Source: Acuticoccus sp. I52.16.1
Lineage (GTDB): Bacteria > Pseudomonadota > Alphaproteobacteria > Rhizobiales > Amorphaceae
DNA length: 64,000 bases
Assembly (NCBI RefSeq): GCF_022865125.1
Contig: NZ_CP094828.1
Location: 3,217,219-3,281,218 of the forward strand
Direction: 5' to 3'
A program made the position numbers and the translations under genes. This document shows, piece by piece, positions 19,136 to 27,365 of the stretch. The notes under the pieces were generated by a model. The model saw nothing but the letters and a program-made list of their open reading frames with translations, did not search any database and was not told where the DNA came from. Numbering within the stretch: the stretch's first letter is position 1; every line of letters begins with the position of its first letter.

Positions 19136-19798
19136 ATGAAAACAGGAGAAAATACGTCGAAGAAGGGCCTGACGCAGGCGGCCTATGGGATCATTCGCGA
19201 AGCCATCATGAGTGGCGGCTTCGAGCCCGGACAAAAGCTGTCGACGCGCAAAATTGCTGTATCAATCGATATCGGCATCACGCCGGTGCGCGAGGCTCTG
19301 GTGCGCCTGGTGGCCGAGCGCGCGCTCGAGGCGAACCTCCAGCGCTCGCCGCGGATCCCACTCCTGACGCGTGCGCGGGCGCGCGAGCTGATCGAGCTGC
19401 GCTCGCTGCTGGAAGGGCGTGCGGCCGAATACGCCGCCGCCGAGGCGAGCGCGGAGGAAATCGCGGCGCTACAGCGGATCTCGCTGGAGATCATGGCGGC
19501 GCGCGAGCAGAACGACCGCGCGCGCGACATCCGCAAGATCTACGAGTTCCACTTCACGCTGTACCGCTGCGCGCGGCGGACGGAGCTGATCGGCCTGATC
19601 GAGACGCTGTGGCTGCGCACCGGCCCGTATCTCAACCTGCTCTTCCCCGACTATACGAGGACGCAGTTCGGCGAGGGTCGGGGCCGGATCATCGCGGCCC
19701 TGCGCGCGCGAGACGGCGCCTCCGCCCGCCGCGAGATCGAGGACGACATTTCCGGTGCGCTGACCTTCATCATCGATCATGTGCTGACCGAGGACTGA
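19136..19798 (+). CDS. GntR family transcriptional regulator, FadR/FCD subfamily
   Basis: A 220-residue regulator with an N-terminal winged helix-turn-helix (about 12-80; LTQAAYGIIREAIMSGGF, then ITPVREALVRLVAERAL) and an all-helical FCD ligand-binding domain (about 88-215; RARELIELRSLLEG, then IYEFHFTLYRCA). FCD regulators commonly respond to small carboxylic acids and repress nearby catabolic operons. It diverges from the large transporter/hydrolase operon and is the best candidate to control it. The ATG at 19136 keeps the full HTH. Confidence 0.85.
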   Translation: MKTGENTSKKGLTQAAYGIIREAIMSGGFEPGQKLSTRKIAVSIDIGITPVREALVRLVAERALEANLQRSPRIPLLTRARARELIELRSLLEGRAAEYAAAEASAEEIAALQRISLEIMAAREQNDRARDIRKIYEFHFTLYRCARRTELIGLIETLWLRTGPYLNLLFPDYTRTQFGEGRGRIIAALRARDGASARREIEDDISGALTFIIDHVLTED

Positions 19799-19827
19799 TC
19801 CGCCGGAGCGGCGGCGCGCGGCCGGGG

Positions 19828-20559
19828 CTACAGCGTGCCCTTGAGCGGCTGGAAGTGGCCGGTGAACTGATAGCGGTCGCCGGGGTGGGTGATCTCGACG
19901 TAGGTGACCGTGCGCCCGCCTTGCCAGGTCTGGCGGGACAGGACCAGGCACGGCGCCCCCTTCGGCATGTCGAGTTCGCGGGCGATCGTGGCGTCGGCGG
20001 CGATCGCCCGGATGACATGGCGCGCCTCCGACCAGGGGACGTGCTCCAAGAGCCAGCTTCCGGGCGGCTTGGTCTCGAATGTCTCGAACCGGGCGCGGGG
20101 CACGGCGTCCAGCATGATGAGCCGGCTCTCCAGCGCGTGCGGGCGGCCGCCGACGATGTGCAGGCAGGTGAGGCGGACCACCTCCTGGCGCGCGGCGGTG
20201 TCGATCCGCTCCGCCTCGGCCGGGTCGAGGCGCTCCACCTTCATCGAGCGGATCTTGAAGGCATAGTCGTGGCCGGCCGCCTTGGCGGCGGTCCCGATGT
20301 CCTGGATCTCCATGACCGTGCGCTCGATCTGCGGTTGGGTCACGAACGATCCGGCGCGCCGCTTGCGGATGATCATGCCGCGGTCGGCGAGCTGGCCGAG
20401 CGCCTTGTTCACCGTCATGCGCGAGCAGCCGTACTCCGCTTCGAGCTCATACTCGAACGGGATGCGCTGGCCGGGCTGCCAGCGTCCGTCCATGATCTTC
20501 GCCTCGATATCCTCGCAGATCCGCTGATGGATCGATTTCTGCGGTGCGGGCGGCGTCAT
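19828..20559 (-). CDS. hutC: Histidine utilization repressor HutC (GntR family, UTRA domain)
   Basis: A 243-residue repressor. The N-terminal winged HTH spans about 8-75, with IHQRICEDIEAKIMDGRW, then CSRMTVNKALGQLADRG as recognition region. A UTRA ligand domain occupies about 95-235, with the HIVGGRPHALESRLIML and YVEITHPGDRYQFTGHF segments that mark the HutC branch. HutC binds operators in the absence of urocanate and releases them when urocanate accumulates. The identification is supported by hutU, hutH, hutI and hutF 9-15 kb to the right and by operator-like palindromes, one 67-80 bases upstream of its own ATG, which implies autoregulation. Confidence 0.9.
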   Translation of the reverse strand: MTPPAPQKSIHQRICEDIEAKIMDGRWQPGQRIPFEYELEAEYGCSRMTVNKALGQLADRGMIIRKRRAGSFVTQPQIERTVMEIQDIGTAAKAAGHDYAFKIRSMKVERLDPAEAERIDTAARQEVVRLTCLHIVGGRPHALESRLIMLDAVPRARFETFETKPPGSWLLEHVPWSEARHVIRAIAADATIARELDMPKGAPCLVLSRQTWQGGRTVTYVEITHPGDRYQFTGHFQPLKGTL

Positions 20560-20625
20560 GTCTCAGGCTCGCTTGGCGGCACCCTGTCTCCAATTCTCGG
20601 CCGTTCGGCCGGTATTTTCGCGACC

Positions 20626-20639
20626 ATATGTCTACACAT
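20626..20639. promoter_or_regulatory. HutC operator candidate A (upstream of hutC)
   Basis: ATATGTCTACACAT is an imperfect palindrome related to the ATGTATATACAT core seen at other sites in this locus. It is 67-80 bases upstream of hutC on the opposite side from the aminotransferase gene. It is the weakest match of the set. Confidence 0.45.
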
Positions 20640-20741
20640 CAACAGCGTTCGGGGGTGCGCGCAACGGCGATGGTGGGCGGCCGTACGAGCCATGCACGAG
20701 GTTCGGCAGGAAGGTCGTTGACGGGGCGATTTTTCGCGTAA

Positions 20742-20760
20742 TAAATATATACATATTGAG
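20742..20760. promoter_or_regulatory. HutC operator candidate B (upstream of HisC-like aminotransferase)
   Basis: TAAATATATACATATTGAG shares TATATACATATT with the strong site at 22928-22954 and ends with a GAG like that site's outer arm. It ends only 12 bases before the aminotransferase ATG, so binding there would block transcription or its start. Confidence 0.6.
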
Positions 20761-20772
20761 CCGGGAATCGCC

Positions 20773-21894
20773 ATGTCGTCGTCGCACGCTCGCCTGCGTT
20801 TCAACCCCCACTTCGCCTCCCTCCCACACTACAACGCCGGCATGTCGGACGCCGAGGCCGGCCGCGCAAGCGCGGGGCGGGGCCTCGTCCGCCTCGCGAG
20901 CAACGAGAACCCCTACGGCCCGTCGCCGGCGGCGATCGCCGAAGTGGCGGCGATGGCCGCGGCGGTGTGGCGCTATCCGGAGGGCAAGGCCGACGCCCTG
21001 CGCGCCGCCATCGCCGCGCACGCCGGCCTCGCCATCGACCGCGTCGTCGCCGGAAACGGATCGGAAGCGCTGATCGCGGCCCTCTCGCGCGCGTTCCTGG
21101 AGCCGGGCGCGGAGGTCGTGACGGTGGCGCCGAGCTTCGGCCTCCACGAGATCGAGCCGCTCGCCCAGGGGGCCCGCGTCGTAAAGGTGGCCATGACGCC
21201 GGCGTTGGAGTTCGACGTCGCCGCGCTCCGGGACGCGATCGCCGCCGGCCCGCGCCTGGTCTTCCTCAGCTCGCCCTCGAACCCGGTCGGCTCGACGCTG
21301 TCGCGAGAGGATCTGGCGCGGCTCCTGGCGGCCGTGCCGCGCGGCACCGTCTTCGTCCTGGACGAGGCCTATGCCGAATTCCGGCGCGACGCCGACGCAT
21401 TCGACCCGCTGGCGCTGGCGTTGGCGGCCGAGGTGGATTTCGTCACGCTGCGCACCTTTTCCAAGGCCTACGGGCTGGCCGGGCTGCGCATCGGCTACGC
21501 GCTCGCGTCGAGTGCGCAGGTCGCCGCGCTGATGCAGGCGGCGCTCACGCCGTTCAACGTCAACGCCGCGGCCCAGCGTGCCGCCGTCGCCGCCCTCGCC
21601 GACGAGCCCTTCATGCGCGCCACGGTGGCGACGATCGCCGCCGAGCGGGACCGCCTCGCCGCCGCGCTCGTGGCGCGGGGGTATGCGGTGGCGCGCTCGG
21701 AGGCGAACTTCCTGTTCTTCGACGCGCGTCGGGAGGCGGACGGCATCGCCGCGGCGCTCCTTCGCGAAGGGGTCATCGTCAAGCCGTGGACGGAGGCGGG
21801 CTACACTCGCTTCGTGCGCGTCACCGTCGGCCGGCCCGAACACAGCGAGGCCTTCCTCGCTGCGCTGGACCGGGTGGCGAGGCCGGCGGGCTGA
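20773..21894 (+). CDS. HisC-like aminotransferase in the HutC regulon
   Basis: A 373-residue fold-type I aminotransferase of the histidinol-phosphate aminotransferase family. Landmarks are LASNENPYGPSP at about 41-52, LSSPSNPVGS, the cofactor Asp in VLDEAYAEF, and the PLP lysine K231 in TFSKAYGLAGLRIGY. Biosynthetic HisC converts imidazole-acetol phosphate to histidinol phosphate; relatives act on histidine and aromatic amino acids. Here it has a HutC-type operator just before the start and divergent hutC as neighbour, so a catabolic role is more likely, for example histidine to imidazolepyruvate. That substrate is inference. A second biosynthetic copy elsewhere cannot be checked from this window. 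Confidence 0.82.
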   Translation: MSSSHARLRFNPHFASLPHYNAGMSDAEAGRASAGRGLVRLASNENPYGPSPAAIAEVAAMAAAVWRYPEGKADALRAAIAAHAGLAIDRVVAGNGSEALIAALSRAFLEPGAEVVTVAPSFGLHEIEPLAQGARVVKVAMTPALEFDVAALRDAIAAGPRLVFLSSPSNPVGSTLSREDLARLLAAVPRGTVFVLDEAYAEFRRDADAFDPLALALAAEVDFVTLRTFSKAYGLAGLRIGYALASSAQVAALMQAALTPFNVNAAAQRAAVAALADEPFMRATVATIAAERDRLAAALVARGYAVARSEANFLFFDARREADGIAAALLREGVIVKPWTEAGYTRFVRVTVGRPEHSEAFLAALDRVARPAG

Positions 21895-21911
21895 CCGCGC
21901 CGGCGGGGCGA

Positions 21912-22874
21912 TCACACCGGCGGATCCGTCGGTGCGAGCGTCGCGCGGCGGTGCCCGGCGCGGAAGACCTTGCCCGGCAGGGGGCGCCCGACGAGCCGCT
22001 GCGCCAGGTGCGCCGCGTCCGTCAGCCGGTCGAGGTCGAGCCCCGTTTCGATCCCCATCTCGGCACACACGAAGGCGAAGTCTTCCGTCGCGATGTTGCC
22101 GGCCGCGCCCGTCAGGCCGGCGAAGGGGCAGCCGCCCAGCCCGCCGATCGACCCGTCGAACCGGTCGACGCCGAGCGCCAGCCCGGCGAGCGCGTTGGCG
22201 ATGCCGCAGCCGCGCGTATCGTGCAGATGGAGCTTGACGGGAAGCTCCGGCCAGCGCTCGCGGATCGCGCCGACCACGCGGCTCACGAGCAGCGGATTGC
22301 CCCAGCCGGTGGTATCGGCGAGGTCCACCTCGTCGAGGCGAAAGCCATGGTCGCCGAGCAGATCCTCGACCCGCGCGATCATCGCCACGGTCCGCGCCTC
22401 CGGCACGTGCCCTTCGAACGTGCAGCCGAACGCCGTCATGACGCCGAGCGAGACGTCGCGCAGACCTTCCTCGGCGTAGATCTCGAGCCATTGCGGCATC
22501 GTCGCCAACGTCTCCTCGAACGAGCGGCCGACGTTGCGGCGGCCGAACGTCTCGCTGGTGGCGATGGAGAGCTTGGCGGTGAGGTCGGCGCCGGCGGTAC
22601 GGGCCCGTTCCAGGCCGCGGCGATTGAGCCAGAGCGCGCGATAGGCGACCCCCGGCCGTCGTGCCAGCGCGGCGAAGACGGCGTCCGTGTCGGCCATCTG
22701 CGGCACGCGGCCCGGATGGACGAACGAGCCGACCTCGATCTCGGCGAGACCGCTCTCGGCGAGGGCGTCGACGAGGGCGAGCTTCTCGCCGACGTCGAGC
22801 CGGCGCTCTTCCATCTGCAAGCCGTCACGCGGGCCGACCTCCATAATATGTATACGCTTGGGATGGTCGCTCAT
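21912..22874 (-). CDS. Hydroxymethylglutaryl-CoA lyase family protein
   Basis: A 320-residue TIM-barrel lyase of the HMG-CoA lyase family, which splits 3-hydroxy-3-methylglutaryl-CoA or related 3-hydroxyacyl-CoAs. The catalytic base region EVGPRDGLQ is at 12-20, the metal His pair lies in LHLHDTRG, and the catalytic Cys is in the GGLGGCPFA loop, all intact. The ATG at 22872-22874 gives a normal start; codons 6-11 contain an operator-like palindrome (candidate C). It diverges from the CoA-transferase gene across a 104-base region holding the best HutC operator. It is convergent with the aminotransferase gene, 17 bases away. The natural substrate in this locus is unknown. Confidence 0.85.
   Translation of the reverse strand: MSDHPKRIHIMEVGPRDGLQMEERRLDVGEKLALVDALAESGLAEIEVGSFVHPGRVPQMADTDAVFAALARRPGVAYRALWLNRRGLERARTAGADLTAKLSIATSETFGRRNVGRSFEETLATMPQWLEIYAEEGLRDVSLGVMTAFGCTFEGHVPEARTVAMIARVEDLLGDHGFRLDEVDLADTTGWGNPLLVSRVVGAIRERWPELPVKLHLHDTRGCGIANALAGLALGVDRFDGSIGGLGGCPFAGLTGAAGNIATEDFAFVCAEMGIETGLDLDRLTDAAHLAQRLVGRPLPGKVFRAGHRRATLAPTDPPV
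22844..22859. promoter_or_regulatory. HutC operator candidate C (inside the 5' end of the HMG-CoA-lyase-like gene)
   Basis: The top strand reads TAATATGTATACGCTT around a GTATAC core. It encodes residues of KRIHIM in the lyase but matches the operator motif in its AATATGTATAC half. A downstream operator inside the coding region could support looping with the site at 22928-22954, or it may be coincidence. Confidence 0.35.
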
Positions 22875-22927
22875 GGCATCGCTCCTGCATGGCGTACTGC
22901 AGTCTATTTTTTCCAATAGACACCAAA

Positions 22928-22954
22928 CTCGAATATTGTATATACATATTCGAG
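22928..22954. promoter_or_regulatory. HutC operator candidate D (strongest; lyase / CoA-transferase divergent promoter)
   Basis: Nine-base arms CTCGAATAT (22928-22936) and ATATTCGAG (22946-22954) are perfect inverted repeats flanking TGTATATAC, itself centred on the palindrome GTATATAC (22938-22945). The site is 25-51 bases upstream of the CoA-transferase ATG and 54-80 upstream of the divergent lyase ATG, so it can control both. Confidence 0.7.
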
Positions 22955-22978
22955 CCAGAAATCGAGTATCCCGCCGCT

Positions 22979-24232
22979 ATGTTCGCCTCCAAGTCCTTCA
23001 CCCCCGACGCGACCGGCCCGCTGCACGGCCTGAAGGTTCTGGACCTGTCCCGATTGGTCGCCGGCAACATGCTCAGCCTCCAGCTGGCCGACTTCGGCGC
23101 CGACGTCCTCAAGGTCGAGGGCGTCGCCAACGCCGACCCGCTGCGGGACTGGATGGTGGACGGACAGTCGCTGTTCTGGAAGGTCTACTGCCGCAACAAG
23201 CGCAGCCTCGCGGTGGACCTGCGGCAGGAGGCCGGAATGGCCGTCTTGACGCGCCTGATCGCCGAGGCCGACGTCCTGATCGAGAATTTCCGCCCCGGCA
23301 CGCTGGAGGCGATGGGCCTCGCGCCCGAGGTTCTGCTGTCCCTCAACCCGCGCCTCGTCGTCGTTCGGATCTCGGGCTATGGGCAGACCGGGCCCTACCG
23401 CGGCCGGCCGGGCTACGGCACGCTGGTCGAGGGGCTCTCCGGCCTAGCCACCCGCCTCGGCTTCGAGGATCGGCCGCCGATCCTTCCTCCGCTCGCCCTG
23501 TCGGACCTGGTGTGCGGCATCTACGGCGCCTACGCGACGATGGTCGCCGTCCAGGCCCGCTCGCCCGGCGGTGGCGGCCAGGTGATCGACCTCAGCCTCC
23601 TCGAGACCACGATGACCCTGCTCGGCCCGCAGGCGGAGACCTTCCGGCAGACCGGACGGCTGCCGCGCCGCGACGGCAGCCGCTCCGAAATCGCCTGCCC
23701 CCGGAACGTCTTCCGCACGCGGGACGGGCGCTGGGTGTCGCTGTCGGCGCCGATGCAGTCCATGGTCGAACGCCTGTTCCGGGCGATCGGCCGGGCCGAC
23801 ATGATCGACGACCCCCGCTTCGCCACCAATGCCGCGCGCCTCGACAATGCCGACGCCTGCGAGGGGCCGATCGCCGATTTCATCGCCGCGCGCGACCTCG
23901 ATGACGCCCTCGCCTTCTTCGACGCGGCGAGCGTCACCGTCGCGCCGGTCTACGATGTGGATCAGGTCGTCGCCGATCCGCACGTCCTGGAGCGCGAGGC
24001 GGTCGTCGACCTGCCGGATGCGGACTTGGGGCGGATCGCGATGCACAACATCGTCCCGCGCCTGTCGGATACGGCGGGCACCTTCCGCACGCCCGCGCCG
24101 GGCCATGGCGAGCACAGCCGCGAGGTGCTGACGGCGCTCGGCTTCGACGCCGGCGAGATCGATCGGATGGCGCGGGAGGGCGTCGTCCTCGCGCCGCTCG
24201 CTCCGGATCGCAGCGGGGTCGCGGCGCAATGA
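22979..24232 (+). CDS. Family III CoA-transferase (CaiB/BaiF)
   Basis: A 417-residue CoA-transferase. Family III signatures include HGLKVLDLSRLVAGNMLSL at the start, DVLKVEGVANADPLRDW, NKRSLAVDLRQEAG and VVRISGYGQTGPYRGRPGYG. Such enzymes activate a carboxylic acid by moving CoA from a donor thioester. The ATG at 22979 is preferred because the upstream in-frame ATG at 22889 would place the operator palindrome inside the coding region and adds non-conserved residues. The stop overlaps the start of the CitE-like lyase by four bases, so the two act in one pathway: an acid is activated, then its CoA ester is cleaved. Confidence 0.85.
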   Translation: MFASKSFTPDATGPLHGLKVLDLSRLVAGNMLSLQLADFGADVLKVEGVANADPLRDWMVDGQSLFWKVYCRNKRSLAVDLRQEAGMAVLTRLIAEADVLIENFRPGTLEAMGLAPEVLLSLNPRLVVVRISGYGQTGPYRGRPGYGTLVEGLSGLATRLGFEDRPPILPPLALSDLVCGIYGAYATMVAVQARSPGGGGQVIDLSLLETTMTLLGPQAETFRQTGRLPRRDGSRSEIACPRNVFRTRDGRWVSLSAPMQSMVERLFRAIGRADMIDDPRFATNAARLDNADACEGPIADFIAARDLDDALAFFDAASVTVAPVYDVDQVVADPHVLEREAVVDLPDADLGRIAMHNIVPRLSDTAGTFRTPAPGHGEHSREVLTALGFDAGEIDRMAREGVVLAPLAPDRSGVAAQ

Positions 24233-25128
24233 CCGCCGACGAGCCGCCGCTGTGGCGTTCGCTCCTCTACGTGCCGGTCACGTCGGAGCGCTTCGTCGCC
24301 GGCGCGGGCCGGCGGGGCGCGGACGCCGTCATCCTCGATCTGGAGGATTCCATCCCGCCCGACCGCAAGGCCGCGGCGCGGGCCGCGTTGCCCGGCGCCG
24401 TCGACGCGCTGGCGGGCTGCGGCAGCGACATCGTCGTGCGGGTGAACGCGGAGTTGCGGCACCTGGCGGCGGACATCGAGGCGGCCGTGCGTCCCGGTGT
24501 GGATGCCTTGTGTCTGCCCAAGGTCCGCTCGGCCGACCATGTGCGGCTGATCGCAGAACTGGTGGACGCGCTGGAGCGTGAACGAGAGCTGCCGGCCGGG
24601 CGCATCTCCTTCATCGTCCTGATCGAGACGCTGGACGCGCTGGGCGCGGCGGGCGCCATCGCCGCGGCGCACGCGCGCGTCGCGGCGCTGAGCCTGGGCG
24701 ACGAGGATTTCGCCACCGACGCCGGGATCGCGGCCTGTGAGGCGACGCTCGCCGGACCCAAGCAAGCGGTCGTCTTCGCCGCGCACCGGCACCGCCGGCT
24801 GGCGCTCGGCACGCTCGACACCATCGCCGACTTCGGCGACGTCGACGGGTACGCCGCGCTGGCCGCCCGCTCCCGGCGCTTCGGCTTCGACGGCGCGCCC
24901 TGCATCCACCCCACCCAGGTCGCTCCGCTCAACGCCGCCTTCACGCCGAGCGCGGACGAAGCCGCCGAGGCCGACGCCGTCCTCGCCGCGTTCGCCGCGG
25001 CGGCCCGCGAGGGACGCGGCGCCGTCGCCGCCGGCGGACGCATGATCGACGCGCCCGCGGTGGTCCGCGCCCGCGCCGTCCAGGATCGCCTGAGGCGTAT
25101 CGGCCGGAAGGCCGACGCCCCGCGATGA
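24229..25128 (+). CDS. CitE-like CoA-ester lyase (HpcH/HpaI aldolase/citrate lyase family)
   Basis: A 299-residue TIM-barrel lyase of the CitE/malyl-CoA lyase group. Visible are WRSLLYVPVTSERF, the metal-site strand AVILDLEDSIPPDRK, CLPKV, the catalytic Glu in FIVLIET, SLGDEDFATD and the substrate strand FDGAPCIHPTQV. Family members cleave malyl-CoA, citramalyl-CoA or related beta-hydroxy-acyl-CoAs to acetyl-CoA plus a keto acid. It is translationally coupled (ATGA) to the CoA-transferase. CoA-transferase plus citramalyl-CoA lyase is the arrangement of itaconate degradation, but the hydratase of that pathway is absent and the HutC-type operator points to a histidine-linked substrate. Confidence 0.82.
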   Translation: MTADEPPLWRSLLYVPVTSERFVAGAGRRGADAVILDLEDSIPPDRKAAARAALPGAVDALAGCGSDIVVRVNAELRHLAADIEAAVRPGVDALCLPKVRSADHVRLIAELVDALERERELPAGRISFIVLIETLDALGAAGAIAAAHARVAALSLGDEDFATDAGIAACEATLAGPKQAVVFAAHRHRRLALGTLDTIADFGDVDGYAALAARSRRFGFDGAPCIHPTQVAPLNAAFTPSADEAAEADAVLAAFAAAAREGRGAVAAGGRMIDAPAVVRARAVQDRLRRIGRKADAPR

Positions 25129-25165
25129 CACGCCACCATCGTCCACACCCGATCAGGAGATCACA

Positions 25166-25996
25166 TTGAGGATCGAGACGTTGATGCAGCTGCCGGCCGC
25201 GACGGCCCTAGCCCTGGGCCTGGCCTTCGCCGTGCCCGCCCACGCCGACACGCTTGCCGAGGTCCAGGAGGCCGGCAAGCTCGTGGTCGCCACCGAGATG
25301 CAATTCCCGCCGTTCGACTTCATGGTGAACGGTGAGTACACCGGCGTCGACAAGGATCTGCTCGACGAGGTCGGCAAGGAGCTGGGCGTCGAGATGGAGT
25401 ACGTCGACCTGCCGTGGACCAGCGTTCTGCCGGGTCTGGAAGCGGGCAAGTACGACTTCGTCGGCGCCCCGCTCAACGCCTCCCAGGCGCGCCTGGAGCG
25501 CTACGCCTTCTCGAGCCCGATCGCCTACTCGGGCAACGCCTTCGTGAAGCGCAAAGGCAACGACGAGATCACCGGTCCGGAGAGCCTCGCCGGCAAGACC
25601 GTCGGCGTCATCAAGGCCAGCTCCACGTTGAAGCAGGTCACCGCCTACTCCGAGACCCTCCCGGAGCCGATCGAGGTCCGCGAATATTCCGACATGCTGG
25701 GCGTCTACGCCGACGTCGCCAACGGCCGGATCGATGCCGGCGCCTCCTCGGTGCCCAACGTCTCCTACGCGTCGGTCCAGCGCCCCGACCAGCTGGAGGT
25801 CGTCCAGCCGCCGTTCGGCCAGCCGAACTATTATGGCTGGGTGACGCGCAAGGATCCGGCGGACGCCAGCCTCATCGAGGCGATCTCGGCCGCGCTCGAG
25901 ACCATGAAGGAAGACGGCCGCATGGCCGAGATCCAGATGAAGTGGTTCGGTCAGACCGAGGACCTGCCCGACACGATGCCGGATCCGGGGTTCTGA
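25166..25996 (+). CDS. Amino-acid ABC transporter substrate-binding protein (SBP family 3)
   Basis: A 276-residue periplasmic receptor of the GlnH/HisJ type. The signal peptide ends at about residue 27 (FAVPAHA before DTLAEV). The mature protein shows GKLVVATEMQFPPFDFMVNGEYTG, a family-3 ligand pocket opening, and IASSTLKQ-like hinge residues. The TTG at 25166 is the best start: AGGAGA lies six bases upstream, whereas the ATG at 25184 has only a weaker GAGG farther away. It follows the CitE-like gene by 37 bases and heads a four-gene importer; histidine, urocanate or an imidazole acid would fit the locus. Confidence 0.85.
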   Translation: MRIETLMQLPAATALALGLAFAVPAHADTLAEVQEAGKLVVATEMQFPPFDFMVNGEYTGVDKDLLDEVGKELGVEMEYVDLPWTSVLPGLEAGKYDFVGAPLNASQARLERYAFSSPIAYSGNAFVKRKGNDEITGPESLAGKTVGVIKASSTLKQVTAYSETLPEPIEVREYSDMLGVYADVANGRIDAGASSVPNVSYASVQRPDQLEVVQPPFGQPNYYGWVTRKDPADASLIEAISAALETMKEDGRMAEIQMKWFGQTEDLPDTMPDPGF

Positions 25997-26038
25997 TCCC
26001 CGCGATCCCGTCCTGACCGACCGACAGGTGCCGCGCCG

Positions 26039-26692
26039 ATGAACACACAAGACTGGCAGACCGCGATCCCGTTCCTTCTGGAGGGTCTCGGCGTCACGCT
26101 CTACGTGTCGTTGGCGGGCACGGCGCTCGGCTGCGTCATCGGCCTGGCGGTCGCTGCTATGCGGGGCGGCCCGGTGCTGCCCCTGTCGCTGCTGGCGCGG
26201 GTCTATGTGAGTTTCTTCCGCGGCGTGCCGCTGCTGGTGCAGATGCTCCTGTTCTACAATTTCCTGCCCTTCGTCGGCATCGACCTGTCGGCCCCGGCCT
26301 CGGCCATCGGCGCGCTGGGGCTCGTCGGCGGTGCCTATATCGCCGAGATCCTGCGCGGCGCGCGGGCGGCGATCCCCGGCGGGCAGGTCGAGGCGGCGCG
26401 GGCCTTCGGCTATGCGCCGGTCACGATCTGGCGAACGATCCTGCTGCCGCAGATGGTGCGCATCGCGATGCCGGCCATCACCAGCGAGTTCATCCTGCTG
26501 GTGAAGGCGTCCTCGCTGATCTCCGTGGTGGGGCTGGCGGAGCTGACGCGCGTGGCCCAGGGGTTCGCGGCGTCGACCTTCCGGCCGATGGAGTTCTACC
26601 TCGCCGCCGCGGCGCTCTACCTCGTCACCAATCTCCTCGTCGCCGCCGGTGGGCGCGCGATCGAGCGCAAATTCTCCCGCGGGGCCGCCTGA
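26039..26692 (+). CDS. Amino-acid ABC transporter permease (HisM/GlnP type) 1
   Basis: A 217-residue permease with about five membrane segments. The polar-amino-acid family loop reads AYIAEILRGARAAIPGGQVEAARAFG, followed by TSEFILLVKASSLISVVG. It forms the membrane channel with the next gene, whose ATG begins two bases after this stop. The spacing implies one transcript with the binding protein. Confidence 0.88.
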   Translation: MNTQDWQTAIPFLLEGLGVTLYVSLAGTALGCVIGLAVAAMRGGPVLPLSLLARVYVSFFRGVPLLVQMLLFYNFLPFVGIDLSAPASAIGALGLVGGAYIAEILRGARAAIPGGQVEAARAFGYAPVTIWRTILLPQMVRIAMPAITSEFILLVKASSLISVVGLAELTRVAQGFAASTFRPMEFYLAAAALYLVTNLLVAAGGRAIERKFSRGAA

Positions 26693-26693
26693 G

Positions 26694-27365
26694 ATGAACC
26701 TCGACCCCGGCGTCGTCGTCGCCTACCTGCCGGCAATCGGCCACGGGCTGCTGCTGACCCTCTTCGCGTGGATCGTCTCCTCGGTCCTGGGGATCGCCCT
26801 GGGGTTGGGGCTGGCGCTGGCGGGCGGCTCACGCCTCGCGCCGCTGCGCTGGACCGTCCGCGGCTATATCGAACTCATGCGCTGCACGCCGATCCTGGTG
26901 CAGCTCCTCCTCGTCTACGGCGGCGGCCCGTCCATCGGGCTGTTCCTGGAGCCGATGGAGGCCGGGATCCTGGTGCTCACCGCCCACGGCGCGGCCTACT
27001 TCGCGGAGATCTTCCGTGGCGGCTTCGCGGCCGTGCCGGCGGGGCAGGTCGAGGCGGCGCACAGCCTGGGCATGCATCCGCTGGCGATCCTGCGGCGGGT
27101 GACGCTGCCGATCGCCCTCACGGCGGCCCTGCCGGGGATGATCAACATGATCATCAACGTGTGCAAGGAGACGGCGGTCCTGTCGATCATCACCGTCCCG
27201 GAGCTGACCTTCGAGGTTCAGAAGATGTCGATCGAGACGTTCGCGGCATTCGAGGCCATCTTCATGCTCGCGGTCGGCTACTGGGTGCTGGTCGAGCTGT
27301 TCTCGGTCGTCGGCCGCGCCGTCGAGGTCCGCATCAACCGACACTTGACCCTGAAGGAAGCGTGA
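26694..27365 (+). CDS. Amino-acid ABC transporter permease (HisQ/GlnP type) 2
   Basis: A 223-residue second permease with the same family loop ([26 protein letters not shown]) and [19 protein letters not shown] near the end. The ATG at 26694 follows the previous stop almost immediately; an upstream in-frame start at 26649 would overlap the other permease and is not needed. Its TGA overlaps the ATG of the ATPase gene by one base. Confidence 0.88.
   Translation: MNLDPGVVVAYLPAIGHGLLLTLFAWIVSSVLGIALGLGLALAGGSRLAPLRWTVRGYIELMRCTPILVQLLLVYGGGPSIGLFLEPMEAGILVLTAHGAAYFAEIFRGGFAAVPAGQVEAAHSLGMHPLAILRRVTLPIALTAALPGMINMIINVCKETAVLSIITVPELTFEVQKMSIETFAAFEAIFMLAVGYWVLVELFSVVGRAVEVRINRHLTLKEA

Noticed and set aside
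22979-25128. Plain itaconate degradation operon
   Set aside because: CoA-transferase plus CitE-like lyase fits, but the itaconyl-CoA hydratase is missing and the promoter carries a HutC-type palindrome.
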